From Maniola hyperantus (Eukaryota > Arthropoda > Insecta > Lepidoptera > Nymphalidae): a stretch of 64,000 bases of DNA. Every line of letters starts with the position of its first letter. Position 1 is the stretch's first letter. Below, piece after piece: positions 21,283 through 32,064 of the stretch. Location of the stretch: contig NC_048555.1 in NCBI RefSeq assembly GCF_902806685.2, positions 12,214,001 to 12,278,000 on the forward strand. Direction: 5' to 3'. The notes beneath the pieces were generated by a model, which did no database searches, was not told where the DNA came from, and saw nothing but the letters and a program-made list of their open reading frames with translations. The translations under genes and the position numbers were made by a program.

Positions 21283-21745
21283 TGATCAACCCATCACCGG
21301 CCCACTACTGAGCACGAGACTCCTCTCAGTATGAGAAGGGTCATTAGTGGCCACGCTGGCCAAGTGCGGATTGGACTTTACACACCTTTGAGAACATTAT
21401 GGAGAACTCTCGGGCGTGCGGGTTTCCTCACATTATTTTCCTTCACCCTTAAAGCAAGTGATATTAATTAATAGCTAAAAACATTAAAAAAACATGAATG
21501 ATGAGCTGAAAAAAACATGGCTGTTCATTCTCGTCCAACAGAGCAAGGTAAAAAAAAAGAAAGCAAGCCATATCAGTTATAAAAGGTCTCCGATCATCAT
21601 GTTGGAGGACAAAAAAGCGGACACACATTAAAAAAAATCTTAAAAACACACTCAGTTTCAAAAAGTTACAGCTGCGTGCCCGGGATCGAATGTACCACCT
21701 CCCGAATCGAAGGCGGACGTCCTAACCACTAGGCTATCACGGCTT
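21283..21745 (-). mobile_element. S3 SINE with ~100-bp internal insertion
   Basis: Reverse S3: gatcaacccatcaccgg, tctcctctcagtatgagaag, gaacattatggagaactctc, and the tRNA-like head at 21670-21745 (gcccgggatcgaatg, ctaaccactaggctatcacg). The stretch 21478-21660, rich in aaaaaacat, is longer than in other copies. Confidence 0.8.
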
Positions 21746-21904
21746 ATCAATTTTCATGGCACGTCATCCCAAGTTAGAGAGGTCGTCAGTGCTTGATTAA
21801 ATTCAATATTTGCATCTTGAATATTTAAATAGTTGGTTCTACCAAATTTTAATTAAAGCGCAAATTAGTTTAGATAACGGTGGACTCAACAAGTTTACTA
21901 AGTA

Positions 21905-22409
21905 ACAGTTCGCAGTGGCACAGACGTCAGCCTCAAGTTCACTGGGTCCGGGGTTCGATCCTGCGTACGCACTTCTAAACTTTCCAGAGTTACGTGTGCT
22001 TTAAGCAGTTAAATGCCACATGCTCTAACAGTGAAGGAAAACGCGGGGGGAAACCTCATGCCAGAGAATTTAAACATATAAAAGGAAAAGGTGACTGACT
22101 GATCTATCAACGCACAGCTCAAACTACTGGACGGATCGGGCTGAAATTTTGCACGCAGATAGCTATTATGACGTAGACATCCGCTAAGAAAGGATTTTTT
22201 AAAATTCAACTCCTAAGGGGGTGAAATAGGGATTTGAAATTTTTGTAGTCCACGCGGACGAAGTCGCGAGCATAAGCTAGTTCTCTATATACCTAATGTT
22301 CTCAAAGGTATGTGAAGTCTGCCAATCAGCGTAGTAGACTCTGGCCGAAATCTTCCTTATTCGAAGAGACCCGTACTTAGTAGCGAGCCGGCGATGGGTT
22401 GACAATTAA
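21905..22409 (+). mobile_element. S3-like SINE split by H1
   Basis: tRNA-like head (cagtggcacagacgtcagcc; B box ggggttcgatcctg), body to catgccagagaa, then H1 (22070-22280), then the body resumes at taatgttctcaaagg and ends ccggcgatgggttgac. The head differs from the usual S3 head. Confidence 0.78.
22070..22280 (+). mobile_element. H1 Helitron-like element nested in S3
   Basis: taaacatataaaaggaaaagg to cgcgagcataagCTAG|T. Host sequence continues on both sides, so this is a clean insertion and S3 is older. Confidence 0.85.
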
Positions 22410-22800
22410 TCTAAATAAGTTTTCACGACTTTTCAATTTTTATTTTTTATGGCACGTCATACCAAGTCAGAAAGGTCATCGTGGCTTGATTACATTCAAT
22501 ATTTGCATCTTCTGAATAGTTGGCGCTACAAAATTTTAATTAAAGCGCAAATTAGTTTAGTTAACGGTGGCCGCGGACTCAACAAGTTTACTAAGTAACA
22601 GTTCGCTGCAACGGCAACTATGTTGCCACACTTGCAACACCACCCAGATGTCGTCTTCCTGCGAATACTGTAGTCTGGCAGTGTCACTTACCATATGCAG
22701 CAGTTAGTAGGCTGGAAAGAGTCTCAATAGTATTTTCTATTGTGGCTCTTTTCAGCCCACTAACTCTTCTTGTGCACACTAAAGCCAGCGAAACCATATT

Positions 22801-23660
22801 AATCTTTTTTTATTTATTTTTTTTAATCTTTTATTAACAGGCTTTTACATTTATGTATGTCAGCCTTATCGTACTCTATCTAATTCTACAATTCTATTTA
22901 TATATACAATTCTAACTTATCCTACAATATACAATATAACCTATCCTATCACACAAATTTTACAACAATGTTACTTAGGTACTCTGTAGCAATCTGAACA
23001 GATTGCAAGCTCCATCAGAATTCGGATTAGCTAATAAACTATTAAAGACACCCACTTGCAATCTGTTCAGATTTAAGCATTCAATCAGACGTTCTCTCCC
23101 TGATTCGAACCGGATGCATTCCACCAACAAATGATGTACATCGTCTGTGACGCCACAGGAGTCACGGTTTGGGGAAGATGTTTTTCCCATAAGAAAACCG
23201 AATTTGTTGGTTGGAATGTGCCCTGATCTAAGCCTGTGGGCTAACACTACATATTTCCTTTTCATTCGTGTATAACTGCTCCAAGGTATATGAGGAGGCT
23301 CACATTGCAACGTTCGATACCAAATTCCTTTTTCTAAGGACATTTTGTCGAAGTGCTCTTTCCACTCTCTGTAACATAATTGTCTATATTTTGGTAACGA
23401 TTCAGAATAGTCGACCTCAACTTTAATCCTTTTACCTTCTTTACATCCATATTTTGCCAATGAGTCAGCCTCCTCATTACCCGATAGGCCAATATGTGAC
23501 GGTACCCATTGCAACCTCAAATCCACGCCGAAATTACTCAACTCATCTATAGAAGCTAGCACTGCATAAGCTACCGAAACACCTCTAATGCCAGAGGCGG
23601 ATCGAGCTATATGCTCTAGTGCACTTTTGCTATCGGTCATATTAATCTTGTATATCAAAT
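22801..23660 (-). mobile_element. 5'-truncated LINE with RNase H domain
   Basis: Whole insertion on the minus strand: RNase H ORF, 3' UTR (22837-22974) and an A-rich tail (T-rich at 22801-22836 on the plus strand). It ends 5' at ~23660, beside a K repeat. Only the last part of the ORF was reverse transcribed, as is usual for non-LTR insertions. Confidence 0.82.
22975..23658 (-). CDS. Retrotransposon RNase H domain plus C-terminal tail (partial)
   Basis: An open frame of 227 codons. Residues ~8-75 are an RNase H (type I) domain: TDSKSAL contains a catalytic Asp, and WVPSHIGLSGNEEADSLAK holds the conserved His/Glu and the last Asp. This motif is shared by I-, R1- and LOA-group non-LTR retrotransposons and digests the RNA of the RNA/DNA hybrid. 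The remainder includes RLRSGHIPTNKFGF and CGVTDDVHHLLVEC, a Cys/His pattern usual after RNase H in these proteins. Endonuclease and reverse transcriptase are absent, lost by 5' truncation; the initiating Met is simply the first in the fragment. No stop interrupts it, so the insertion may be young, but it is unlikely to be expressed. Confidence 0.9.
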   Translation of the reverse strand: MIYKINMTDSKSALEHIARSASGIRGVSVAYAVLASIDELSNFGVDLRLQWVPSHIGLSGNEEADSLAKYGCKEGKRIKVEVDYSESLPKYRQLCYREWKEHFDKMSLEKGIWYRTLQCEPPHIPWSSYTRMKRKYVVLAHRLRSGHIPTNKFGFLMGKTSSPNRDSCGVTDDVHHLLVECIRFESGRERLIECLNLNRLQVGVFNSLLANPNSDGACNLFRLLQST

Positions 23661-23661
23661 A

Positions 23662-23798
23662 TTTGAAAAGAGCAACCGCCGAGTTTCCTGCTGGTTCTTC
23701 TCGGTAGGAAAGGCATTCCGAACCAGTGGTAGATGCATCCGACGATTCGAAAGCACTTGTGAAAGTTTACTTGAATAAAAAGATTTTTTTTTTAATGA
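23662..23798 (+). repeat. K repeat
   Basis: aaagagcaaccgccgagtttc, tctcggtaggaaaggc, agtggtagatgcatccg, gtttacttgaataaaaaga. Abuts the 5' end of the RNase H LINE. Confidence 0.72.
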
Positions 23799-23904
23799 GA
23801 AGAGTTTCTCGATAGAGTGACCCCAACCCTAAATGCACTCATAACAATCTCATAAAAGTCCATTTAATGACTGATCGCAGATATATTGCAAAAAACCTTA
23901 TTCA

Positions 23905-24075
23905 GCTAACGGTTAAGGAGCGGACGGAATCCCGAAAGGTCGGCGCGGCGGTTCAAACCCCACTCGTTGCACTATTGTCTTACCCAAACCTAGCACAAGC
24001 TTTACGCCTAATTGGAGGAGAAAAGGGGAATATTAGTCATAATTAATTAATTATTCTTTTCATTATTAAAAAAAA
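23905..24075 (+). mobile_element. S2 SINE
   Basis: Diverged head (gctaacggttaaggagcgg; B box ggttcaaacccc), body tgcactattgtcttaccc, ggggaatattagtc, A-rich end. Confidence 0.8.
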
Positions 24076-24251
24076 ATTGTAGTCAAAAGAAAGCTTCCTA
24101 GTAAAGAAATGAATAAATATGGCGCCGACAAGGACTGCAAATTGCTATTTTATTAATATTAAGAGGGACTCCAGAGGATTTCAACACTCCTCCTGAAATT
24201 TTTATCAATATCATAGATTTTAAAAACAAAGATACACAGTTATTTAGAAAT

Positions 24252-24302
24252 TACCATACTACCGGAAAAGCCGTGCCGCCAAGAGATTAAGCGTTCCGGC
24301 GT
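24252..24302 (+). mobile_element. S1 SINE internal fragment
   Basis: ccatactaccggaaaagccgtgccgcc, aagcgttccgg. Confidence 0.6.
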
Positions 24303-24804
24303 GACAACTAGTCAAATCAGTAGTCATCTAGTTTTATCTAACGTAAAAACGCGCGCGTAGTATGCGAGATTCTATGAAATACCGGTCACAATCATTTGAC
24401 GTGCTTCTTTAGTTTAATCGATAGTTTAAAATGGTTATTAAACTTAAAAACAACAAAGGACGTGGATTTTACGTATTTTGGAAAACCCTCTATTTAATAA
24501 TCACTGAGAAATAATTGATTTTTGATGTAGTCAAATACCCAATTGGCCAAGCATTTTACGCAAGTATTGTGGGCTCTATTTATGCACGAAGTCTTTGTAT
24601 GTTTACGTATATCAATGTCTATTAAAAGTTGTAAGTTTTGCTCGTCTACTTAGCGGTTTGTTAAGAATTCACGAACGCCTGTGGCTATTTGTTTTGCCCC
24701 TTATTTTGAAGCCTCCATTAAAGTTTGTGTTGGCGGAGGGAGGTTTAATAACCTCTCCGCCAAGACTTACAACACCGCTTCTATACAAATATTGCTTTAT
24801 AAAA
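24303..24804. other. Unassigned stretch
   Basis: No family match. A short inverted pair (ggcggagg / cctctccgcc) lies near 24740. Confidence 0.4.
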
Positions 24805-25056
24805 TCTAAATATATAAAATGAAAAGGTGACTGACTGACTGACTGACAAACTGACTGACTGACTGAATGACTGACTGATCTATCAACGCACAGCTCAAAC
24901 TACTGGATGAATCGGGCTGAAATTTGGCTTGCAGATAGCTATTATGACGTAGGCATCCGCTAAGAAAGGATTTTTGAAAATTCAACCCCTAAGGGGGTTA
25001 AATAGGGGTTTGAAATTTGTGTAGTCCACGCGGACGAAGTCGCGAGCATAAGCCAG
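24805..25056 (+). mobile_element. H1 Helitron-like element, complete
   Basis: TCtaaatatataaaatg, an expanded ctga repeat, then the H1 body to gcgagcataagccagt (CTAG mutated to CCAG). Confidence 0.85.
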
Positions 25057-25073
25057 TAATATTATAAAAATGA

Positions 25074-25204
25074 ATTTTCAAAAATCCTTTCTTAGTGGAT
25101 GCCTACGTCATAATAGCTATCTGCATGCCAAACAGCCCGATTCGTACATTAGTTTGAGCTGTGCGTAGATAGATCAGTCAGTCAGTCACATTTTCCTTGT
25201 AGGT
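25074..25204 (-). mobile_element. H1 Helitron-like element, 3'-truncated
   Basis: ttttcaaaaatcctttcttag to agtcacattttccttgtagg, facing the previous copy only 17 bp away; together they are a partial palindrome. Confidence 0.78.
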
Positions 25205-25268
25205 ATTCAGACTTACTAAAAATTTAAACCTTTTGAATTATTATAATATTTAATTAAGAAATTCATAT

Positions 25269-25299
25269 TTTATTACCATGATAATATCATGGTAATAAT
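25269..25299. repeat. Short palindrome, 13-bp arms
   Basis: ttattaccatgat / atcatggtaataa around AAT. Confidence 0.7.
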
Positions 25300-25484
25300 A
25301 ACGTAGGTAGCTGGAATTTCTATCTTAACATCCAGAAATATAGAGTCGTCTTTACGTCAGACACTAAGAACATTTAATTACTCCGCGCCTCCAGTTCAAT
25401 CAGATAGGAAATTGAATATTCATTCCCATATGAATATTAAATATTCGTAATGCAAGTTCAATGTGGTTATGGTTTGGAACGAGT

Positions 25485-25604
25485 TATAAGAGAATGGACG
25501 GACGACGTCAGACGAGTCGCAGGGAGCCGCTGGATCCAGGCGGCGCAAGACCGTGGTGTGTGGAAGTGCCTACAAGAGACCTATGTCCAGCCGTGGACGT
25601 CTAT

Positions 25605-25635
<31 letters not shown>

Positions 25636-25640
25636 AAGAG
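25485..25640 (+). pseudogene. RTE-1 3' end with GAT tail
   Basis: In frame over 25489-25611: WTDDVRRVAGSRWIQAAQDR and then WKCLQETYVQPWTSI, the extreme C-terminus of RTE proteins, followed by nine GAT units (25613-25638), the clade's usual tail. 5'-truncated. The 82-codon ORF here includes upstream non-element sequence and the D-run is just the tail. Confidence 0.88.
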
Positions 25641-26255
25641 AATGGCGAATATGTGCGGTATACTCTGTGCACTGTGCAGGGCCTGCATGGAGGTATAAGT
25701 CTCACAAATTTTAATGCGCGTGGCCGCCATTTAAGTTACGTCTGCATTAGACTGAAATTTGGAGCTGATGGTATATTTTTTATTTCGGCTGACGTCAAAA
25801 TGACGTGATTTCGATGTTAATGAGACATGGTTCCAGCGCAATAGCAATTTGCGGGACTTATAGATGAAACACCGACTACCGTGCTGTTAGAGAGTACGGG
25901 CGTGGCAGAACAACGCGGGCGCCATTTGAGATGCCTAACCTCACATCATGAAGCCCTTGGCAAGCTTGGCGGTCTACTCGGCTTCTGAAGTCTTCGGTGG
26001 GGAGGGGCAATGCACGCACAACAGACGGAAACTTTGAGTGTGGAAACCAGCCCAGAAAGAAAAAAGAAAGAATGTGGCATACCTACCCTGCCTGTGCTAC
26101 AATAACCTACGGATCTCTTAAATTATTGGATTTTCAGCAACTTGTTTTTTTAAATATTGCTAGTAATATTTGTTTTCATAGCGTGTGTCTGCGATGTGGC
26201 TTGATGAAAAACTGTGATATTAATAGTTTTGAATTTAATTGAATATGTATTATAG
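25641..26255. other. Unassigned stretch
   Basis: Moderately GC-rich, no repeat match. The 81-codon ORF at 25997-26242 shows no recognisable domain. Confidence 0.4.
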
Positions 26256-26462
26256 TTTTTGCATTTCACGAAGGCGAGTGGGTCATGCTTGTGTTTAAGT
26301 CGTAACGGTATAAGAAAGTATCACTAAATGTGTGCGTTTGCGAGCGCTTGCCCGCGACTGATTGGTCCGACATGCACGCACATTTACATAATGGCCACAT
26401 GGCCGTATACATATACGACGTAACCACAAGTAAAGTTCACTCGCCTTCGTGAGTTGCAAGAA
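26256..26462. mobile_element. M6 MITE
   Basis: Perfect 14-bp inner repeats CACGAAGGCGAGTG (26267-26280) and its complement (26438-26451). Similarity extends outward (ttgca...tgcaa) and inward (gcttgtgtttaagtcg / cgacgtaaccacaag). ~207 bp, no ORF. Confidence 0.8.
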
Positions 26463-26869
26463 CTGTAACTAGAGTCGAGCAAACTTTGAAAAGATTTTGC
26501 AACGTCTAACCGTATAGATGTACAACTAGGCTGCACTAAAAATTAAGTTAAATAAAACTTAAAAATTTTTAAAAAAAAGGCGTATGTCTAACAAAATCAA
26601 AATCGCTATCAGTTTGTAGCTTGTTTTCGACTGAGGAAGTGGAATCCAGAGCCCAGAATCGGGTCAAGTTAGCGCACCAATATGTCTGGATTCTGTGCAA
26701 TATGCAAAAATCCCGACAATGCTGTACATGACGTACGCTTTTCTAGTATTCAACTGAATATTCTTGAATTATAGTATTTTGTCATTGATGTAAAAAAGCA
26801 AAGATACACGGCTACAATCAAGCAAAAAAGTTCTAAGTCAGTTATCTTTTTTTAAAGGAGTAGGTATAT
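26463..26869. other. Unassigned stretch
   Basis: No feature recognised. Confidence 0.45.
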
Positions 26870-26985
26870 ATAAGCCATATTAAAGCTTGTGTTAGGAGTG
26901 GTACGAAAATAGTGCAACGGGTGGGGTTTGATCCTTTGACTTTTCGGAATTTAACCCGCTCCTTAACCGTTGAGCTATTAAACCT
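26870..26985 (-). mobile_element. S2 SINE, tail-less
   Basis: ttaaagcttgtgttaggagtgg, tagtgcaacgggtggggtttg, and the A-box complement (aaccgttgagctatt). The 3' body is replaced by unrelated DNA. Confidence 0.75.
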
Positions 26986-27717
26986 AGAATCAAGTAAAAA
27001 AGACGTGAGTCAGTAACAATTCTTTTGGTATTAATGGGCAACTTAATAAAGGCTGGAGGATAATTTTATGTTCAAACGGTTTTACTTAGCTTACCTTGAT
27101 GGCGCAAGTGTCACTCTGTACATAACATTCTTAAAAAATCAAAATGGCGGATTTTATGTTGTCTTATGTGCGGGCTGAAAAAGATGCGGTGCAAACCGAT
27201 TTATGAAACTTTTAAAATTATTTTTTTATGATGGTAATGATTGACCTTTGTTTATTTTTTTATTATGATAAAAATCATGACTTTTGTCTGAATATCTTGC
27301 GTGATCTAGGTATATCATGCATTTTGCTGATCGCCTATAAAGCTATCCTGGAATAGTGCTGTGCAATAATACGATCCGGTTATATCAGCAAATCGCAGCA
27401 AATATTGCTTTATTTTTGTTGCTTTCCCATATGTATTGCATTCTTGATTTTCCCGCTTTATAATGTTGTATCAACTTTTCAGTTTGAAATAAATTTTCCA
27501 AATCCTTTTAGAATCCTTTCGGAAAGTAGTTGGTAACTTGGAAATGCTTTTATGAAAGCCATACTGACTGCGGATTTAAGAAAATTATATGATCTGAAGT
27601 AGATAGATGTGTTCTAAGTAAGTACAATAGTCACTAATAGTATTAAAAGTGTGTTTATCTGGCTGTCCAAAGTCAAAACCCAATAATAAAATTCAAGAAA
27701 AATTGTTATTTGTTATG
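26986..27717. other. Unassigned AT-rich stretch
   Basis: No repeat family or gene recognised. Confidence 0.45.
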
Positions 27718-27875
27718 CAAGCCACAAGGGTGCAAAGATGTTATTTTGTCTCGAGAGTTTGTATTGAATTCCGAGCCAGCGAAGGATTCTAAGGTTAGAA
27801 TAATAAAGATAGAATCCTGAGCGTAGCGAGGAATTCAAAGACTCGAGCGCAAATAAATTTGCACCCATGCGAAAC
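27718..27875. mobile_element. M7 MITE-like imperfect palindrome
   Basis: Ends aagggtgcaaag and ctttgcaccc-type (tttgcaccca). Inside, gaattcc...ggattct mirrors agaatcc...ggaattc. About 65-bp imperfect arms. Confidence 0.72.
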
Positions 27876-28119
27876 ACACAACTTTTCATCTCACTACATG
27901 TGAGGAAAACGCTAGATGCTCGATACAAGAGGCGCCAGTACCGTGGAGGTTTCAATAAAAAGTTTCTATATTAATAGGGCACAACCACAAGTCAGGCAGT
28001 GAAGGAGGTTCTAATTCAAGAGGATTCTATATACGAATAAAGTTTTTTCGGGTGCATTTAGATTTCAAATTTAAAATTCTTAAAATAAAATAGAATAAAT
28101 TCGTAATTCAACGAACTTC

Positions 28120-28171
28120 ATTATATTGATCACTCAATATAATGAATAATATATTGAGTGATCAATATAAT
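28120..28171. repeat. Perfect hairpin, 22-bp arms
   Basis: 28120-28141 and 28150-28171 are exact complements (core ttgatcactcaata) with an 8-nt loop. AT-rich. Confidence 0.88.
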
Positions 28172-28769
28172 AATGATCAAAATAAAAAAAAATAGTTCCT
28201 ATTTGTTACTTAATACTTAGTAAATAATAACAAATAGTAAAGACAGCAAGGATGAACCGTGTTTATATGAACCTTTCATTATCACGTTTTTTAGTAGAAA
28301 GAAAAAAGTAAGTAGGTACGCAACCATAGACGACATTTCGTCACGTTCGAACTTCAACTCGTACTTTGCGCCCTAGAGAGCAAAATTACCACTTTCCACT
28401 CAGATTTCAAAGGGCAAAAGGATTGTTTCCGAGCGATTGAGATGAAAACACTTTTACATGAAATATGAAAGTGATATTCAATTTCTACAATTGAAATTTG
28501 AAACGTGGATCCCATAAGCCGCCGCGTTGGCGCCGGAGTCACGTATACGGCAAATAAACGTTTCCGGTCCGCGGAATGCATATGGCGGCACTTCCGGCAA
28601 ATTTGTTGTAAATGGAAATTTGAAATTTAGAAATTCTAAAATGGAATAAATTTTCGCTACAAAATAAACACGGTTTCGTGTTAAATGAATTACCTATTTG
28701 AATTGAAATGGTTGAAACAATGGTATTTTCTGGCATTTTGAAGGGAGTTTTCAAAGTACCTATCTGATT
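28172..28769. other. Unassigned stretch
   Basis: No repeat match. Similar words recur (aatttgaaa, gaaatttgaaat) around 28490 and 28620, an old local duplication. Confidence 0.4.
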
Positions 28770-29090
28770 TCTTTATGGACTAAGAGCCTGGAAGCTTTTT
28801 TTTTTTCTTTATTTATTTAGGGGCTTTTATATTTAAATACATGTCAGCCCCATTATAATCTAATACATAAAATCAAATTAACAAAATCTTAATCAACGAC
28901 ATAACCCCAATACAAAAAAAAAATTAAAGAAAAAACCAAATAAAAGTTTTACTGTCTTCAAGAAATAAGGCTTAAAAAGCTGAAAGTTTCTAAAAATGCG
29001 TGTTGTTCCCAACACAGGGAGGAACGATCAGTGACTATGGAAATTTGGATGATGGTGACTTTGTGAGATAACATGGCTGAAATTTGGCAA
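28770..29090 (+). repeat. D-family fragment with T/A-rich insert
   Basis: ggactaagagcctgg, then a T-run and ~170 bp (28796-28970) resembling a minus LINE tail (cttttatatttaaatacatgtcagcc, cf. the RNase H LINE 3' UTR), then gctgaaagtttct, aacacagggaggaacgatcag. Confidence 0.6.
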
Positions 29091-29104
29091 AATAGCAATC
29101 ATGA

Positions 29105-29368
29105 ATTTCTAAATTTCTAGTCTGGTCTGGTGGGAGGCTTCGGCCGTGGCTAGTTACCACCCTACCGGCAAAGCCGTGCCGCCAAGCGATTTAGCGTTTC
29201 GGTACGATGCCGTGTAGAAACCAAAGGGGCATGGGTTTACTAAAAAACTGCCATACCCCTTCCAGGTTAGCCCGCTTCGACCTTAGACTGCATCGTCACT
29301 TACCACCAGGTGAGATTGCAGTCAAGGGCTAACTTGTATCTGAATTTAAAAAAAAAATTAAAAAAAAT
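29105..29368 (+). mobile_element. S1 SINE, head missing
   Basis: ctggtctggtgggaggcttcgg, accggcaaagccgtgcc, tttcggtacgatgccg, aactgccatacccc, accaggtgagattgcagtc, A-tail. Complete 3' end. Confidence 0.85.
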
Positions 29369-29373
29369 TAAAT

Positions 29374-29450
29374 GACGTAGGTAGGCATCTGCTAAGAAAG
29401 GATTTTTCAAAATTCAAGCCGCAAAGGGGTAAAATAGGGGTTTGAAATTG
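29374..29450 (+). mobile_element. H1 internal fragment
   Basis: atgacgtaggtaggcatctg, ctaagaaaggatttttc, ggggtaaaataggggtttg. Both ends missing. Confidence 0.65.
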
Positions 29451-29485
29451 ACTCTGGGGCAATTTTGGGCCATCCCCTTTAGAAA

Positions 29486-29565
29486 TTACAAAATTCCAAA
29501 CCCCTGCCGGGAATCGAACCCAGGACCTCCCACTACTACAGCGCTTACCACTGCGCCAAATCTCA
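29486..29565 (-). mobile_element. S1 SINE head
   Basis: ccaaacccctgccgggaatcg (B-box complement), gcttaccactgcgcca (A-box complement). The opposite strand gives a spurious short ORF. Confidence 0.75.
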
Positions 29566-29872
29566 GCTATCTCAGCAGAATCCGATACTTAGTGATGTAT
29601 GAATGCATTCACTCCAATCCATTAGCTCCGGCCGGCCAATGGTAAATCGCTAAAAGAAACCCAAATCCCCCATCGGCCCATAAATAACTTATCAGATTCG
29701 CCACTTACCTCACCCCTTCTAATAAATCTCTGCTTTAACTTCCCGGGCCGACATGCCCTGGCTATTTTCCCCCATTTTGTATTGCATGTTGCAATCTAAT
29801 ACTTCTGTAACTGTAAATATGTATCTGCAAGTAATTTTTCATTGTGATTTATTTGTTTTCTTTATTGTTTAG
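29566..29872. other. Unassigned stretch
   Basis: No feature recognised. Confidence 0.45.
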
Positions 29873-30192
29873 TAGATGATGGCTTCGTCCGCGTGGATTT
29901 AGGTTTTAAAAATCCCGTGGGATATCTTTGATTTTCCGGGATAAAAGTAGCCTATGTCACTCTCCAGGTCATAAACTATACCCATGCAAAAAATCACGTT
30001 GATCCGTTGCTCCGTTGCGACGTGATTGAAGGACAAACAAACAAACCAATAAACAAACACACTTTCACATTTATAATAGGGGTAGGGATAGGGGTAGTGA
30101 TTAAGCTTTTGGTTCCTCGTTCAGCAAAGGATGTTATAGTGACAGTAGAACCCTTATCATTCCGATGATATCTAATTAGATAATTATTATCA
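29873..30192 (-). mobile_element. H2 Helitron-like element, long variant
   Basis: gatgatggcttcgtccgcgtgg (CTAG eroded), full H2 body, then the extra ~80 bp shared with 1441-1525 (ggttcctcgttcagc, cattccgatgatatc). A second, partial H2 (30193-30305) follows directly. Confidence 0.8.
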
Positions 30193-30305
30193 ATGCTGCT
30201 GCGTTGCGACGTGATTGAAGGACATACCAACAAACCAACAAACAACAAACCAATAAACTAACAAACCAACAAACAAACACACTCTCGCATTTATAATATG
30301 GGTAG
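30193..30305 (-). mobile_element. H2 Helitron-like element, 5' part
   Basis: tgcgttgcgacgtgattgaagg, caacaaacc repeats, actctcgcatttataatatggg. Confidence 0.72.
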
Positions 30306-30316
30306 TGATTGTTTAT

Positions 30317-30577
30317 CTATAAATTGGGGGGTGAAGGAATAAATCCGAAAACGGTGAATTTGTGGTTTCAAAAAAAAATTTAAATGTGTTCATGAGAAAA
30401 TAATTAGTATTTTCAACTTTCAAAGTACGATAACTATACCAAGTGGGGTATCATATAAAATGGCATTACCTGTACATTCTAAAACATTTTTTTTCCATAA
30501 TAGTTTTTGCAAATTGTCGAAAATATACGACTGTAGTACGGAACTCTCGGTGTCTGACTCGCACTTGGCCGGTTTGT
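30317..30577 (+). mobile_element. G element, 3' half
   Basis: gtgaatttgtggtttc, accaagtggggtatc, tacctgtacattctaaaac, cttggccggtttg. A short internal deletion removes the tttttatgcat segment. Confidence 0.75.
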
Positions 30578-30649
30578 TTAGCAATATGAAAAAGAAAGAG
30601 ATGCAGATATACGAGCTTACTAAAAACAAACTCATCGAAACGAAAACAA

Positions 30650-30850
30650 AACCTGACTGACTGACTGACTGATCTATCAACGCACAGCTCAAACCACTGG
30701 ACGGATCGGGCTGAAATTTGGCATGCAGATAGCTATTATGACGTAGGCATGCGCTAAGAAAGGATTTTTGAAAATTCAACCCCTAAGGGGGTGAAATAGG
30801 GGTTTGAAATTTGTGTAGTCCACGCGGACGAAGTCGCGAGCATAAGCTAG
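30650..30850 (+). mobile_element. H1 Helitron-like element, near complete
   Basis: ctga repeats, acgcacagctcaaacc, ctaagggggtgaaatagg, hairpin cgcggacgaagtcgcg and CTAG|T. The TC end is replaced by other sequence. Confidence 0.85.
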
Positions 30851-31174
30851 TTCATAATAAAGCTACGACTATCCAGCTCTACTTATTTAGATTAGAGAAT
30901 AGGAAAAATCACTATAGGGCTCATCCTAAGCTAGGATCATATTAATCTAGGTTTGAGATAGAATCTAGATCCGCGCATGACTGGGGCGCGAACCAGGAGA
31001 TTACAGACGGGGGTCGTCGAGACCCTGATACCTACAATAAACAATAATACAGGGTTAGCCTAACGAGCCAGCCCATGAGGATTTTCCCCTTCTGTATATT
31101 AAAAAAAAAGGGGTTAGCCTAACGAAGCTGTAGAGACCTAACTTAAATATATACCCTGGACCACCTAAGGTCGG
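30851..31174. other. Unassigned stretch
   Basis: The phrase gggttagcctaacga occurs twice (31041, 31112), a short local repeat. Otherwise nothing. Confidence 0.4.
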
Positions 31175-31363
31175 TCATCATCATCATCATCATGATCAAC
31201 CCATCGCCCGCTCGCTACAGAGCTCGGGTCTCCTCTCAGAGTGAGAAGGGTTTTGGCAATAGTCTACCACGCTGGCCATAAGTTCACATACGTTTGAGAA
31301 CATTATGCAGAACTCTCAAGCATGCAGGTTTCCTAGCGATGTTTTCACCGTTGAAGCAAGTGA
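31175..31363 (-). mobile_element. S3 SINE, head missing
   Basis: (atc)n tail, gatcaacccatcgcccg, cagagtgagaagggttttgg, gcatgcaggtttcc. It is cut at the G junction (31364). Confidence 0.8.
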
Positions 31364-31600
31364 TTTTTAGGGTTCCGTACCTCAAAAGGAAAAACGGAAC
31401 CCTTATAGGATCACTTTGTTGTCTGTCTGTCTGTCTGTCAAGAAACCTACAGGGTACTTCCTGTTGACCTAGAATCATGAAATTTGGCAGGTAGGTAGAT
31501 AGATCACACATAGTAGGTTAGATCACACAAAAAAATTAAATTGTGTTCATGAACTAATATAAACTAATAATTCAAAAACTATGATGCATAAAAATAAGTA
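31364..31600 (+). mobile_element. G element, 5' half
   Basis: tttagggttccgtacctcaaaagg, ggatcactttgttgtctg, atgaaatttggcaggtagg. Internal deletion before aactatgatgcataaaaa. Confidence 0.78.
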
Positions 31601-31605
31601 AGTCA

Positions 31606-31795
31606 AAGTCAAAGTCAAATGATTTATTCAAAATAGGTAATAAATAACTCTTTTTGATGGTCAGATGTCGGATTTCTAAGATATAGTGGTGATAATTATT
31701 ACGCAAACTTAAAACTAGAGCTACGAGGGTTCCAAACGCGCCCAGGTCTGAGAAGAGCCCACAACAAACTCAGCCGGGTATTCTTTTTATTATTA
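31606..31795 (-). repeat. J repeat, LINE 3'-end type
   Basis: gtcaaagtcaaagtcaaatg tail, ttattcaaaataggtaataaa, gctacgagggttccaaacgc, cccaggtctgagaagagccc, aactcagccgggtattc. Longer at the 5' side than the 18.3-kb copy. Confidence 0.78.
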
Positions 31796-31844
31796 TATTA
31801 TTATATTTATTATTATTATTATAAAAATAAATAAAAAACCCTAA

Positions 31845-32064
31845 CTAGATGATACTCGCGACTTCGTCCGCGTGGACTACACAAATTTCAAACCCCTATT
31901 TCACCCCCTTAGGGGTTGAATTTTCAAAAATCTTTTCTTAGCGGATTCCTACGTCATAATAGCTATCTGCATGCCAAATTTCAGCCCAATCTATCCAGTA
32001 GTTTGAGCTGTGCGTTGATAGATCAGTCAGTCAGTCAGTCACCTTTTTGTTTTATATATTTAGA
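31845..32064 (-). mobile_element. H1 Helitron-like element, complete
   Basis: CTAGatgatactcgcgacttc to ttgttttatatatttaga, immediately followed by the CTAG end of an H3 copy: a head-to-tail pair. Confidence 0.87.

Noticed and set aside
24830..24880. Repeated CTGA blocks as a CRISPR-like array
   Set aside because: Simple 4-bp repeats at the H1 5' end with no spacers; the genome is animal-like.
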